Shown: positions 15,605 to 23,719 of the stretch, piece by piece
Layout: the number at the start of each line of letters is the position of its first letter
Numbering within the stretch: the first letter of the stretch is position 1
Assembly (NCBI RefSeq): GCF_020166395.1
Contig: NZ_JAIQXU010000029.1
Coordinates: 1-59,233 of the forward strand
Reading direction: 5' to 3'
DNA: 59,233 nt
DNA from: Deinococcus betulae
GTDB taxonomy: Bacteria > Deinococcota > Deinococci > Deinococcales > Deinococcaceae
Translations under genes and position numbers: made by a program
Notes under the pieces: generated by a model
What the model was told of the DNA's origin: nothing
What the model saw: the letters and a program-made list of their open reading frames with translations, nothing else
The model's database searches: none

Positions 15605-16150
15605 TCAGCCCTCACCCTCCGGCGCGGGCTGGGGCTGGGCGGGGAGGGCGGCCAACCATGCGCGGACACGCTGGTGTGTGTGTCCACCACGGCCACCGTA
15701 CTGAATCAGCGTTGTCTGCGTGTCGTGCAACAGGTCAATGGCCTCGCCCAGCAGCGCCTCCGCCCCTGCTGCGGGGGCCTGCTGGTGGTCTCGCAAAGGG
15801 GAGTTCTCTACACCGCCCTCAGCACAAAAACGCCTCAGCGTGGCCCACACGTCAGCATCCACGGCCTTACCGTGTTCTTGGCGGTACTGGCAACGGTTGG
15901 CCATCAGCAAGACGTTCCTCAGTGCTTTCTGCGCCTGCACCTCTGCGGCGGCGGGGGCCGGAGTGGCCAGCACCTCTCTCAACTCCTGGGCGCAGATACG
16001 GAAGATGTCTGCACCCCCTTCCCACCGCGCTGCCGCCTCTGCCTGGGCTGCTGTGGCCCGTGCATCCCGTTGATCGGCACTCGCCTCCCAACGGCCCAGC
16101 AGCGCCTCAATTTCGGCCTTTTTCGGGGTCATCTCGTCATTGCTCGTCAT
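15605..16150 (-). CDS. Early phage protein, unknown
   Basis: A 181-residue, Ala/Glu/Gln-rich helical product. The ATG (MTSNDEMTPKKAEIEALLGRW) overlaps the ASCH-gene stop (ATGA). Helices around residues 5-60 could form a coiled coil, and a second helical part (EALLGEAIDLLHDTQTTLI) ends in a Pro-rich tail. I do not recognise a family. Confidence 0.55.
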   Translation of the reverse strand: MTSNDEMTPKKAEIEALLGRWEASADQRDARATAAQAEAAARWEGGADIFRICAQELREVLATPAPAAAEVQAQKALRNVLLMANRCQYRQEHGKAVDADVWATLRRFCAEGGVENSPLRDHQQAPAAGAEALLGEAIDLLHDTQTTLIQYGGRGGHTHQRVRAWLAALPAQPQPAPEGEG

Positions 16151-16683
16151 GCGGCGGTCCTCGCTTTCCAGGCGGCACGCACCTGGTCCAGCGCTTCGGG
16201 TTGCAGCTGCCACAGGCCCTGGGCGCCACGGTGCGGAATGGGGACGGGCAGCGTCAGCAGGTCAGCCATGCGCCAGTGGTACTGGCCCTCAGCGGCCCAC
16301 TTGCTGGGGTCGTTTTGTGTCACCTCGGCCAACCGGGCGACGGCCACGATGCCGGTGGGGCAGAAGGGCCGCGTGTTCTCGACAGTGGGCTCGGGGCTGA
16401 CGCCGCGCATTATCTGCGGCTGGTAGTAGTGGCCAAAGTCCGGCAACTCGACGCCGGGAATGAGGCCCAGGTCCTGCATCCACTCCAGGGCGTGGGCAAT
16501 CTCGTCGAGGTACTCGTCGTCCGATTTGCGGGGCAGGGCGCCGCCGTGCAGGGCGAGGTACATGCCCACCTGACCGCCCATGCGCGAGGGGTGCCACTTC
16601 CGGTTCTCGACGTCCTTACCGTGCAGGAACGCCCAGACCCAGGGGTGGCGCAGGGTAATGCCGCGAAGCACTGCGCGGGTCAT
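16147..16683 (-). CDS. ASCH-domain protein
   Basis: The 178-residue product has the ASCH hallmark at its start: GITLRHPWVWAFLHGKDVENRKW, where hydrophobic residues lead into a conserved E-N-R-x-W. It continues with strand-rich segments (GMYLALHGG, TGIVAVARLAEV, HWRMADLLTLPVPIPHRG). ASCH domains are PUA-like and bind RNA or modified nucleotides; in phages their partner is usually unknown. The ATG overlaps the upstream stop (ATGA). Confidence 0.75.
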   Translation of the reverse strand: MTRAVLRGITLRHPWVWAFLHGKDVENRKWHPSRMGGQVGMYLALHGGALPRKSDDEYLDEIAHALEWMQDLGLIPGVELPDFGHYYQPQIMRGVSPEPTVENTRPFCPTGIVAVARLAEVTQNDPSKWAAEGQYHWRMADLLTLPVPIPHRGAQGLWQLQPEALDQVRAAWKARTAA

Positions 16684-16973
16684 GCGGCGGTCCAGGGCGC
16701 CGGGCTGACCAGGCGGCAGGTGCGGGTGTGCCGGTTGTGTACGCCCACCCGCACCGCGTCCACCCGCTCACTGGTCAGCAGGGCCAGGGTTTCCAGGCGG
16801 GCCACCGCCTTGCTGACCGTGCCACAGGCCAAGCCCGTGACGCGGGCGAGACCATTCAGGCTCTGGGCCGGCTGGGAGTAGACCGCGCTGAACACCTGGC
16901 GCTGCGTGCGGGTCAAAGTAGGCAAGGCCAGTGCGGGCTGGTCCTGTACAGTCGGCGCATGACGAGCGTGCAT
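16680..16973 (-). CDS. Winged helix-turn-helix regulator
   Basis: The 97-residue product has one MarR/GntR-like winged helix: TRTQRQVFSAVYSQPAQSLNGLARVTGLACGTVSKAVARLETLALL, followed by a short wing (TSERVDAVRVGVHNR). The ATG at 16973 lies head-to-head with the plus-strand gene starting at 16959, so the two starts overlap. The frame stays open upstream, but that part is antisense to a membrane protein and Gln/His-rich. The divergent start region holds the palindrome CTGTACAG (16945-16952), a possible operator. Confidence 0.6.
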   Translation of the reverse strand: MHARHAPTVQDQPALALPTLTRTQRQVFSAVYSQPAQSLNGLARVTGLACGTVSKAVARLETLALLTSERVDAVRVGVHNRHTRTCRLVSPAPWTAA

Positions 16974-17210
16974 GACAGACCGAAACTGCTCCGTGCACTT
17001 GGCCTCGCGCTGGTGGTTATTGCGGTTGGTCTGAAGCTGGCTGATTTGGTGCAGACCACGGCCTATCTCGCCTTGGCGACGATAGGGATAGGGGTGGTGA
17101 TGGGCGCCGAGTTGTGGAAGGTATGGATGCAGCAAAGAACCTGGCGAGCAGTCTTCTTGGAACTGCTGGGCATCCTGCTGGTCTTGGGCCTGATGTTCTG
17201 GCTGCTGTAG
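16959..17210 (+). CDS. Small multi-pass membrane protein against the early operon
   Basis: An 83-residue product: a basic start (MTSVHDRPKLLR), then about three hydrophobic segments (ALGLALVVIAVGLKLADLV, TTAYLALATIGIGVVMGAEL, VFLELLGILLVLGLMFWLL). TACAGT lies 6 nt before the ATG, a leaderless promoter, and is part of the palindrome CTGTACAG. It exactly fills the space between two minus-strand genes. It may be a holin-like or signalling membrane protein; no family is recognised. Confidence 0.6.
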   Translation: MTSVHDRPKLLRALGLALVVIAVGLKLADLVQTTAYLALATIGIGVVMGAELWKVWMQQRTWRAVFLELLGILLVLGLMFWLL

Positions 17211-17271
17211 TCGGGCGTTCTTCGTCATGGGATTCACCTGGGGCGGCCCGATCAGCCGCCCCGTTCCTCGG

Positions 17272-18105
17272 TCAGTCAGCAGCGGGGTCGGTGTCGGGCA
17301 GCTCAAACGGCAGATCTTCACCAGGCGCTTTGGGTTCCAGCACCACGCGGGGCGGCACCGGCCCGGCGTCGGTGGTCGGCTCAGCAGCGGGCACGGCCAG
17401 GCCCAGCAGGGCGCGCACCTCGCCTTCCACCTGGGGCCAGTACTCGGCCAGCAGCGCACGCCACTCCGCCGCGTCCTGATCGTTGGTGCTGTTGGGGTCA
17501 CTCCACTCGCCGGGGTCACGGCCGATCTGTTGCAGCAGCTGGCTGAGCTGCCCGAAGCCCAGCTGGGCCAGCAGCGCTTCGGGGGTGCCCATTTCTTGGG
17601 TGTTTTCTTGGATGTTGGAGGCTTCCTGTTCAACGGGAAACAGTGGTTCCTGGCCTTCCAGCGCGATGTTCTTCAACTCGTCCTGGATCTGGGTTTCGGT
17701 CTGCTCTTCCAACGTGGGCTGGTTACTGACCGTGCATTCCAGGCAGTTCGTGCTGTTCACCACCAGATCAGTGCTGAGCCCCGACTGCTCCAGGTCGCTC
17801 ATCATCACGCGGGTGGTGCACACCACGGCACCATCCGCGTCAATCGTGATGTTGCCGCGCAGCACCACGGGCACGTCCACGCTGGGTAGATGGGTGCCAT
17901 CTATGCGGGGCGTGACTTCCAGACGCAGCTTCCCGCCTTCCTGGGCTGCACCTTTCAGCGTGGGGATGTGCTCCAGCGTGAACTTGCGTTCAGCGCGGAC
18001 ACCCTGCGAAAAGGCCCATTTGAAATCCACAACACGGCCGCTGTCCTTATCAGTCTTGATGTTCGCCGTGATGAAGCTGAGGCCGAAGATGCCGTAGGTC
18101 TGCAT
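17272..18105 (-). CDS. Early phage protein with acidic tail, unknown
   Basis: A 277-residue product. Residues 1-130 are beta-rich (YGIFGLSFITANIKTDKD, PVVLRGNITIDADGAVVCTT) with two nearby Cys (NCLEC). The second half is acidic and Gln/Glu-rich (TLEEQTETQIQDELKN) with a helical region and a Pro-rich C-terminus. AAGGAGT lies before the ATG at 18105. It follows dnaB, so a part in replication is possible, for example as an ssDNA-binding or accessory protein, but I do not recognise the fold. Confidence 0.6.
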   Translation of the reverse strand: MQTYGIFGLSFITANIKTDKDSGRVVDFKWAFSQGVRAERKFTLEHIPTLKGAAQEGGKLRLEVTPRIDGTHLPSVDVPVVLRGNITIDADGAVVCTTRVMMSDLEQSGLSTDLVVNSTNCLECTVSNQPTLEEQTETQIQDELKNIALEGQEPLFPVEQEASNIQENTQEMGTPEALLAQLGFGQLSQLLQQIGRDPGEWSDPNSTNDQDAAEWRALLAEYWPQVEGEVRALLGLAVPAAEPTTDAGPVPPRVVLEPKAPGEDLPFELPDTDPAAD

Positions 18106-18145
18106 GCGGTACTCCTTCCCTGGCCCACCGGCCAGGCGGTGGGGG

Positions 18146-19459
18146 TTAGAGAAGGGCGGGATTGCGGTTGAGATTGCCGAACCGCACGTACTCACTGCTG
18201 AACGACAACCGCACGGTGCCCACTGGGCCACTGCGCTGCTTGGCCACGATGACCTCGGCAATCCCTTGCTGGTCGGTTTCCTTGTTGTAGTACTCGTCCC
18301 GGTAGATGAACATCACCGTGTCCGCGTCCTGCTCAATGGCGCCGGACTCGCGCAGGTCGCTCAGCATCGGCCGGTGATTCGGGCGCATCTCGACCGCGCG
18401 GCTCAGCTGGCTGAGGACCACGATGGGAATTTCCAATTCCATCGCCAACTTCTTCAGGCTGCGCGAGATGGCGCTGACCTCCTGCACGCGGTTTTCGTTG
18501 CCGCCTTTGCCCGACTCGATCAGCTGGAGGTAGTCGATCAGCAGCAGGTCCAACTGCCCGGCCTGCCGGAGCTGGCGAGCGTCCCGCGCGATGCTGGCGC
18601 CGGTCTGGTCGGTGGCCTCGAAATAGGTGATGGGCAGAGCCCGCATCCGGCTGGCCTGAACTCGCAGGCGTTCGCGGTCCATCGCTGAGGTGGTGCGCTG
18701 ACGGATGGCGTGGAGGTCCACCCCGGCGGCGGTGGCGAGGGCCCGCAGGGCCAGCGCCTTGGCAGGCATTTCCAGACTCGCCACACCCACATGGCCACCG
18801 TTGCGGGCCGTGTGCAGCCCGAAGCTGTACCCCAGAGCGGTCTTGCCCATGGCCGGGCGCGCGGCCAGCACGTACAGCGCCCCAGGCTCAAAGCCCAGGA
18901 TCTGATCGTCCAGATCGGAGAAGCCGGTGCTTAGCGCGTTTGGGGCCGTGCTCTCAATGTCGGCCAGGGCGGCGTCAATGGCCTGCGCGTGCGTGGTGAA
19001 ACCCTGTTTCCGGCGGTCTTCCAGCGCGCCACCGATCTGGGAGACCAGCGCCGCCAGTTCTTCCGCGCTGAGGTCACCTTCCGTGGCGTGATGAATGGCC
19101 TGATGACTGCGGCGGATGGTCTCTCGGCGGCCGTGCAAGCGGCGCAACTCAGCGGCGTAGTGCTCCGCGTAAAAGCCCGTGGTCTCGGCGGTCATGACCC
19201 CGGCCAGAAACGCGGCGTTGACCAGATGGCCCCGGCCGCTCTCCACAGCGCGGCCCAGAATCAGCCCAGCATCGTCCAGCGGTTGCCCAGCGGCGTGCAG
19301 GTCATGGAATAGGCCGGCCAGTTCCTTGGTCGCCGGGTTATGCCAGGCGTCCGGGGCCAGCGGCGCCAGAAAGGCCCAGGCTTCGGGGTCCACTAGCACG
19401 CTAGCCAGCGCCTGGCGTTCCAGGTCGTGGTTCTGGGGCAGGGGGCGCGGCGCGGTCAC
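18146..19459 (-). CDS. dnaB: Replicative DNA helicase DnaB
   Basis: The 437-residue product has the full DnaB layout. The N-terminal helical domain begins PLPQNHDLERQALASVLVDPEA. The RecA-like motor follows with Walker A ARPAMGKTALG (about 200-210), the Walker B region LDLLLIDYLQLIE, and SQLSRAVEMRPNHRPMLSDLRESGAIEQDAD with the arginine-finger region. DnaB unwinds the fork and recruits primase. It overlaps the replication-organiser gene by 4 nt (ATGA), so loader and helicase are made together. Confidence 0.92.
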   Translation of the reverse strand: MTAPRPLPQNHDLERQALASVLVDPEAWAFLAPLAPDAWHNPATKELAGLFHDLHAAGQPLDDAGLILGRAVESGRGHLVNAAFLAGVMTAETTGFYAEHYAAELRRLHGRRETIRRSHQAIHHATEGDLSAEELAALVSQIGGALEDRRKQGFTTHAQAIDAALADIESTAPNALSTGFSDLDDQILGFEPGALYVLAARPAMGKTALGYSFGLHTARNGGHVGVASLEMPAKALALRALATAAGVDLHAIRQRTTSAMDRERLRVQASRMRALPITYFEATDQTGASIARDARQLRQAGQLDLLLIDYLQLIESGKGGNENRVQEVSAISRSLKKLAMELEIPIVVLSQLSRAVEMRPNHRPMLSDLRESGAIEQDADTVMFIYRDEYYNKETDQQGIAEVIVAKQRSGPVGTVRLSFSSEYVRFGNLNRNPALL

Positions 19460-20514
19460 GAGAGGACCTCCAGCGTTTTGACCTGGCCTAGCGGCACGTC
19501 GGGGAAGTCAGGGTGGTCGGTAGCGATGCCCCGGCTCAGCACGGCCAGCACAGTGGCTTCGCTGCCGTCCGGGTACCGGACCCGCTGCCCAACAGCGAGG
19601 GTTGGGCGCTCTGGGGTAGCCGTGGTCTGCCCGTTCTGGCCTGCGTTCGGGTCGAATTGCATCCGCTTGCGAAGGGCGCCCCAGGGGTGGCTAAAGCTGC
19701 CGCTCTGAATCAGGTCCACAGCGTTGTGGCGCAGCACTTCGGCTTGCCCGGCGCCAATCCATTCGGCCCAGACGAGGACCTGCGCTTCCTGCGTGACCTG
19801 GGCCAGGCGGTTCAGGCGCACCCAGTCGCGCCACACCGGCAACAGCCCGGCGGCGCTGATCGAGTCCATCGCGGCGCGGTACGGCGAGCGCGCGGCGGCC
19901 GGCGGAACCTGTTTCAAACCATCGGCGTTCACGTTGTCTCCGTTGTGGTGAGCGTTTTTTGACTGATCCTGTGAGGGCGAAACCATTTGGGCCTCGCCAG
20001 AGGCCGCGCCGTCAGGCGCCTGCCCGGCCTGGGGTTGCTCCGGCCCTTCACCAACACCACCCGGCGAAACCTGGGTCAGGTCCGGCCCGGCTTCCAGCTC
20101 GCCCGCGCCGTTGTTGTTGGTAGAAAACGTAGAACTCAATAAGGAATAAGGATCTTGTTCTATGGGCGTCAAAATGTCGCCCGGCTTTTCCCGATAGGGC
20201 GTCAAATTGTCGCCCCCGGAAACACGGCGTTTTCCAGGCGTGAACGCGGGGCGGAAGCCGCAGAGCTGAATCTCGTCCAGCTCCTGCCGGCCCTCGTCAT
20301 CCCAGTGCTTTGTGCGGGCGATCAGGCCGCTGTCTTCCAGCTGCTGCAGGTGGCGCTGAACGGTCTTGACGCTGCCTTCGGTCATGGCCGCCAGGTGGGT
20401 CTGCGGCACGCGGCAGACCCCGTGGGCGTCCGCGAAGTTAGCCAGGGCTACGAGGACGGCTTTGGCCTTGCCGGCTTTCTGATTCCAGGCCCAGACGGTG
20501 GCATGGGCGCTCAC
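19456..20514 (-). CDS. Replisome organiser with N-terminal winged helix
   Basis: The 352-residue product starts from GTG overlapping the methylase stop (GTGA). Residues about 1-80 form a winged helix (VWAWNQKAGKAKAVLVALANFADA, then VPQTHLAAMTEGSVKTVQRHLQQLEDSGLI) like phage replication initiators of the lambda O/DnaD type. A low-complexity Pro/Gly/Gln-rich linker follows, then a helical region (WVRLNRLAQVTQEAQVLVWA) that may bind DnaB, and a small C-terminal barrel. Placed directly before dnaB, it should recognise the phage origin, which I could not locate. Confidence 0.7.
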   Translation of the reverse strand: MSAHATVWAWNQKAGKAKAVLVALANFADAHGVCRVPQTHLAAMTEGSVKTVQRHLQQLEDSGLIARTKHWDDEGRQELDEIQLCGFRPAFTPGKRRVSGGDNLTPYREKPGDILTPIEQDPYSLLSSTFSTNNNGAGELEAGPDLTQVSPGGVGEGPEQPQAGQAPDGAASGEAQMVSPSQDQSKNAHHNGDNVNADGLKQVPPAAARSPYRAAMDSISAAGLLPVWRDWVRLNRLAQVTQEAQVLVWAEWIGAGQAEVLRHNAVDLIQSGSFSHPWGALRKRMQFDPNAGQNGQTTATPERPTLAVGQRVRYPDGSEATVLAVLSRGIATDHPDFPDVPLGQVKTLEVLS

Positions 20515-21368
20515 AGATCCACCTCTTCGCCCAGATCCCAAGCCAGGGAGGCTTGCGCGCCCCGGAGGCGCCGCCAAGCCACATCGTTCAGCCACAGCAC
20601 CTCTTCGCGGTGCCCATTGCTCTGCGCCCGCGCCGTCGTGCTCACCGGGTGCCAGCCCACCAGCGTCTCGTCGTACAGCGCGCTGGGGTAGCCGCTCAGC
20701 ACCACGGCCCCGAGGTGGCCCTGCAGAGTCGCCAGCAGTTCGGCGTGTTGCGCCTGCCCCTTCATCTCGCAGTCGTACAGCGTGCCGCCCGTACGGGTCT
20801 CACCCAGGTAAGGCGGATCCACGTACAGCAGCGTGTCGCGCTTGTTCACGCGGCGAATCAGCTTGCAGGCGTCCATGTTGCTGATCTGGACGTGGGCGAG
20901 GCGCTCAGCCGCAAAGAGGATTCGGTCCGGCAGACTCTGCCAGGCGGTCATCGGCGTTTGCTGGTCCACGCCCCGGAAGCGCCACCCACTGCGGTGGGCC
21001 ACCGCGCGTTTCCCATAGGCCTGCCAGGTCACGGTCACGATCAGGCGGGCCCGTTCTAAGTCGCTGAGCCCTTCAGGTTGCTTGAGGGCGTGGTGTGCGG
21101 CCAGGTATTCGTCTTTCGCCCAGGGCGTCAAGGCCAGCAGATCGGCCAGCGCCTGGGGCTGCTCGCGCAGGACCTTGAACAGCAGCACCACGTTGCCGTC
21201 CAGGTCGTTGATGATCTCCAGCGGCGCGGCCTCTTTGTTGAAAAACACGCCGCCAGAACCGAAGTAAGGTTCCACGTAAACCTTGTGCGGTGGCAGGTGT
21301 CCGATGACCCAGTCCGCGACACGCCATTTGGAGCCCGGCCAGCGCAGGACAGGTGCAAGCACACTCAT
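20511..21368 (-). CDS. D12-class DNA adenine N6-methyltransferase (Dam-like)
   Basis: The 285-residue product has the D12 motifs in order: PVLRWPGSKWRVADWV (PGSK at 11-14), the SAM-binding VEPYFGSGGVFFN (about 32-44), and the catalytic DPPY at 184-187 in LLYVDPPYLGETRTGG. There is no endonuclease nearby, so it is an orphan phage methylase that may protect phage DNA or mark replication. It overlaps the previous stop by 4 nt (ATGA) and the next start by GTGA. Confidence 0.9.
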   Translation of the reverse strand: MSVLAPVLRWPGSKWRVADWVIGHLPPHKVYVEPYFGSGGVFFNKEAAPLEIINDLDGNVVLLFKVLREQPQALADLLALTPWAKDEYLAAHHALKQPEGLSDLERARLIVTVTWQAYGKRAVAHRSGWRFRGVDQQTPMTAWQSLPDRILFAAERLAHVQISNMDACKLIRRVNKRDTLLYVDPPYLGETRTGGTLYDCEMKGQAQHAELLATLQGHLGAVVLSGYPSALYDETLVGWHPVSTTARAQSNGHREEVLWLNDVAWRRLRGAQASLAWDLGEEVDL

Positions 21369-21625
21369 GCCATGCCCCGGAGGATGACGAAGTGCCAGAG
21401 GCGGTCCACATCACTGGGCCAGCGCAGGTGGGCGAGTTGCAAGGCGCGGGCCAGCTGCTCGATCTCCTCGTCGGTCATGCAGGCCAGACCGTGCGCGCGG
21501 GCCTGCCCCACCGCTTCCAGGGGCGCGCCCACGCAGGGCTGCTGGTGGATGGCCCGGAACTCAGCGGCCGTCGCCGGGAACCAGGCGTCAACCACTGGTT
21601 GCAGTGGGTCAACAGAAGCCGTCAT
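21365..21625 (-). CDS. Small early protein, unknown
   Basis: An 86-residue helical product between the RecT-like and methylase genes, overlapped on both sides (TAATG and ATGA). Its end, HLRWPSDVDRLWHFVILRGMA, is Trp-rich. No family recognised. Coupled translation suggests a role in the recombination-replication module. Confidence 0.55.
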   Translation of the reverse strand: MTASVDPLQPVVDAWFPATAAEFRAIHQQPCVGAPLEAVGQARAHGLACMTDEEIEQLARALQLAHLRWPSDVDRLWHFVILRGMA

Positions 21626-22698
21626 TAGAACGGCGCTCCACTGAACTGTTCCTGCGCGGCTTTGACTTTGGCTGCGCGCTGCTCTGGGCTGAGGTGGCTG
21701 ATGGCATTCAGCAGCCAGGTGGCCTCGGCTTCGCTGAGCTGCTTGGTGCTGACCGGCCCGGTGTGCTGGAGCAGGTGGCCCCAGACCATCGCCCGCACCG
21801 CACTGGTGTCGGCCCCCATCCCCTTCGCGGCGGCCTGTAGCTGCCCGATCTGGGCGGCCGTCGCCATCGGCTCGGCATCGGTTTGGGCGGCAGGCTGCTG
21901 GGCTTCCGATTGAGTCTGAGCAGGCTGTGCGTCCGTCTTCGGAGCGTGCTTCAGGCCCAGGGCTTTCAGGTCCGCGTGGCAGGCGCGGGCCGCGTCCAGA
22001 TCCGCGCGCCAGTTGTACGTGTCGAGGATGCTTTGCACCTCAGCGGCCGGTGCTACTTTGCGCACCCGGTCCGTCATGTCCCCGATGCTGCTGGCCCAGC
22101 GTTGCAGCAGTTCCTCTTTGGGGGCAGGTTGCTGAGCGGGCACGGTGTGTGCGGGCGTCCCGGCGGCTTCTTGCACCTCGCGGGTCACATCAGTGCGCCG
22201 GCCCTGATCCACCTGAGCCGTCTCACGCTGGGCCTCTTCGTCCCAGCGCTCTTCCTGGGCGCACAGAGCCACATCAAACGCGCGGCGCATTGCCATGACC
22301 TCAGCCACCTTCACGGCCATCTCTGGGCCGTAGTCCTTGGCAATCTGGCCCGACTTCGGGTAGCGCCCGATGTACGTGAAGGGGCGGCCCATGTCCTTGC
22401 GGTACACGCTGACCTTCGCAGTGAAGTGGGTCTGGTCGCTGCCCTGGTCCAGCACTTCCATGCCGTCAAACACCCCGGAACGGTGCGCCACATGCAGCAG
22501 GCCATCACGGGTCACGTACAGGCGACCTTTGATGAGCAGGGCGTGTTTCAGGATGGGATCAAGGTCGTACTTCTGGCAGACCAGCAGCAGCGCCTGGGTG
22601 GCGGGGTCATTGGGATTCAGGCCTAGGTGCCGCATCACGGCGCCCTGGTCGAAGGTCGAGAGCATCAGGTTGGCGGTGGTCTTCTCAATGGCCGTCAT
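21625..22698 (-). CDS. RecT/Bet-like single-strand annealing protein
   Basis: The 357-residue product's N-terminal ~170 residues follow the RecT/Bet plan. A helix (ATQALLLVCQKYDLDPILKH) is followed by KGRLYVTRDGLLHVAHRSGV, equivalent to the family's 'cultivable peptide then gly-rich strand' core, then KDYGPEMAVKVAEVMAMRRAF, like the conserved helix before the family's C-terminus. The second half is Gln/Ala-rich with a helical tail. Such proteins anneal complementary ssDNA. No partner exonuclease is apparent nearby. Confidence 0.65.
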   Translation of the reverse strand: MTAIEKTTANLMLSTFDQGAVMRHLGLNPNDPATQALLLVCQKYDLDPILKHALLIKGRLYVTRDGLLHVAHRSGVFDGMEVLDQGSDQTHFTAKVSVYRKDMGRPFTYIGRYPKSGQIAKDYGPEMAVKVAEVMAMRRAFDVALCAQEERWDEEAQRETAQVDQGRRTDVTREVQEAAGTPAHTVPAQQPAPKEELLQRWASSIGDMTDRVRKVAPAAEVQSILDTYNWRADLDAARACHADLKALGLKHAPKTDAQPAQTQSEAQQPAAQTDAEPMATAAQIGQLQAAAKGMGADTSAVRAMVWGHLLQHTGPVSTKQLSEAEATWLLNAISHLSPEQRAAKVKAAQEQFSGAPF

Positions 22699-22919
22699 GC
22701 CCGGCTCCCAGCGCGCACCGTGACTACGCCGTCATCTCCACGGACAGCGGCGCGGGCCTCCAGGGCGCGGGTCAGGTGGCCAGCGCGCAGGAAGGTCCCG
22801 CCCCGGCGGCGCTCAGCGGTGCTGGCTTCGGGTTCTGGCGTGGGGGCCACGTCCGGCAGGTTGTAGGCGGCGTAGGCCAGCAGCAGGGCCAGCACGATGG
22901 CAGCGGCAGCAATCGTCAT
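22695..22919 (-). CDS. Small single-pass membrane protein, unknown
   Basis: A 74-residue product with one N-terminal membrane segment (AAAAIVLALLLAYAAYNL) followed by a Pro/Glu-rich linker and a basic C-terminal part. It overlaps both neighbours by ATGA. No family recognised; the N-in membrane anchor is the only visible feature. Confidence 0.55.
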   Translation of the reverse strand: MTIAAAAIVLALLLAYAAYNLPDVAPTPEPEASTAERRRGGTFLRAGHLTRALEARAAVRGDDGVVTVRAGSRA

Positions 22920-23089
22920 TTCAGAACCTCCAGGGGCAACATGCGGGGACCAGCGCGCTCTTCACGTGGCGCGGCAGGCAGGGGCTGGCCAGCTTGGCGG
23001 GCTCGGTACTGGGCGACGGCTTGGTCCACTACGGCTTGCATCGCCTTGCGCTTGTACTCGGCGTTGTCCATCCGCAGGGCGCCGTTCAT
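22916..23089 (-). CDS. Very small early protein, unknown
   Basis: A 57-residue product. The ATG at 23089 overlaps the previous stop (ATGA), and the longer frame upstream is Arg-rich and lies inside another gene. It contains a short amphipathic helix (AEYKRKAMQAVVDQAVAQYR) and a basic tail. Nothing more can be said. Confidence 0.5.
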   Translation of the reverse strand: MNGALRMDNAEYKRKAMQAVVDQAVAQYRARQAGQPLPAAPREERAGPRMLPLEVLK

Positions 23090-23334
23090 GCGGCGCCGCC
23101 TTCGCGCAGGAGCGCCCGTCCCAGCAGCACGGCCTCTTCCCGGCTCAGCGCGAAACTGACCACGCACTCCAAACCCAGCGCCTGTACGGACAGCGCTTCA
23201 CCCTCCACTTCGGCCAGCGAGCCGCGCACCACCAAACAAATCGGCGTCTTGTCGCTGGCCACGATTTCCAGGGCAATGTCGCTCAGTACAGCTTCGTGCC
23301 GGTCATAGGCCCAGCCGGTCTTGGGCGAGGTCAT
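23086..23334 (-). CDS. Small early protein, unknown
   Basis: An 82-residue alpha/beta product (MTSPKTGWAYDRHEAVLSDI) with strands ICLVVRGSLAEV and LECVVSFAL and a final helix. ATGA overlaps at both ends set the start at 23334. It looks like one compact domain. No family is recognised. Confidence 0.5.
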   Translation of the reverse strand: MTSPKTGWAYDRHEAVLSDIALEIVASDKTPICLVVRGSLAEVEGEALSVQALGLECVVSFALSREEAVLLGRALLREGGAA

Positions 23335-23666
23335 GCCGCGCCGCCCTGGACCGTCAGGGGCTGGAAGGGCACCGTCTGCGGGTGGGCAGGCTTCACAGCG
23401 GAACGAATCTCCTTGAGGTCCCAGTGCCCGCAGACCGTGCCCTGGCCGTCCGTATCCGCGTTGCAGGGGCCGCCCACCGCGTAAACGCTGTGCAGGGTGC
23501 CGCACTGCTCACAGCGCAGGCCGGTCACACCAGCGGCCTTCAGGTCCATCACAAGCTGGCGGTGGCGCTGATCGGCGCGGTGGTCGCGCTGCTGCTCACG
23601 GCGCAGCTGGCCAGGGGTCAGGGTCAGGTCGAGTCCGGCGTTGGGGTTCGTGTTACTGTGCGTCAT
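23331..23666 (-). CDS. Zinc-ribbon-like early protein
   Basis: A 111-residue product. A helical, charged N-terminal half (LRREQQRDHRADQRHRQLV) is followed by LRCEQCGTLHSVYAVGGPCN...TVCGHWDL, in which Cys-x2-Cys and two further Cys/His positions could bind zinc. It probably acts on nucleic acid or as an adaptor. The ATG has GGAG upstream; the stop overlaps the next start (ATGA). Confidence 0.55.
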   Translation of the reverse strand: MTHSNTNPNAGLDLTLTPGQLRREQQRDHRADQRHRQLVMDLKAAGVTGLRCEQCGTLHSVYAVGGPCNADTDGQGTVCGHWDLKEIRSAVKPAHPQTVPFQPLTVQGGAA

Positions 23667-23680
23667 AAGGGTTTCTCCTT

Positions 23681-23715
23681 CCGCGCCGACTTCCGAGGGT
23701 CAGGGCGCGGTTTTT
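23681..23715 (+). terminator. Plus-strand terminator inside the early operon
   Basis: CCGCGCC and GGCGCGG arms with a 16-nt loop, followed by TTTTT in the plus direction. The orientation is against the early operon. It may stop antisense transcripts such as those from the two plus-strand genes at 15.4 and 17.0 kb, or be a leader hairpin for the zinc-ribbon gene. Confidence 0.45.
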
Positions 23716-23719
23716 CGTT

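Noticed and set aside
16680..17633. A single 317-aa minus-strand gene
   Set aside because: Its upstream two thirds are Gln/His/Arg-rich and lie antisense to a membrane-protein gene and out of frame inside another gene. Only the last 97 codons look real.
20511..21368. A restriction-modification system
   Set aside because: The adenine methylase has no endonuclease or specificity gene next to it; orphan phage methylase is the simpler reading.
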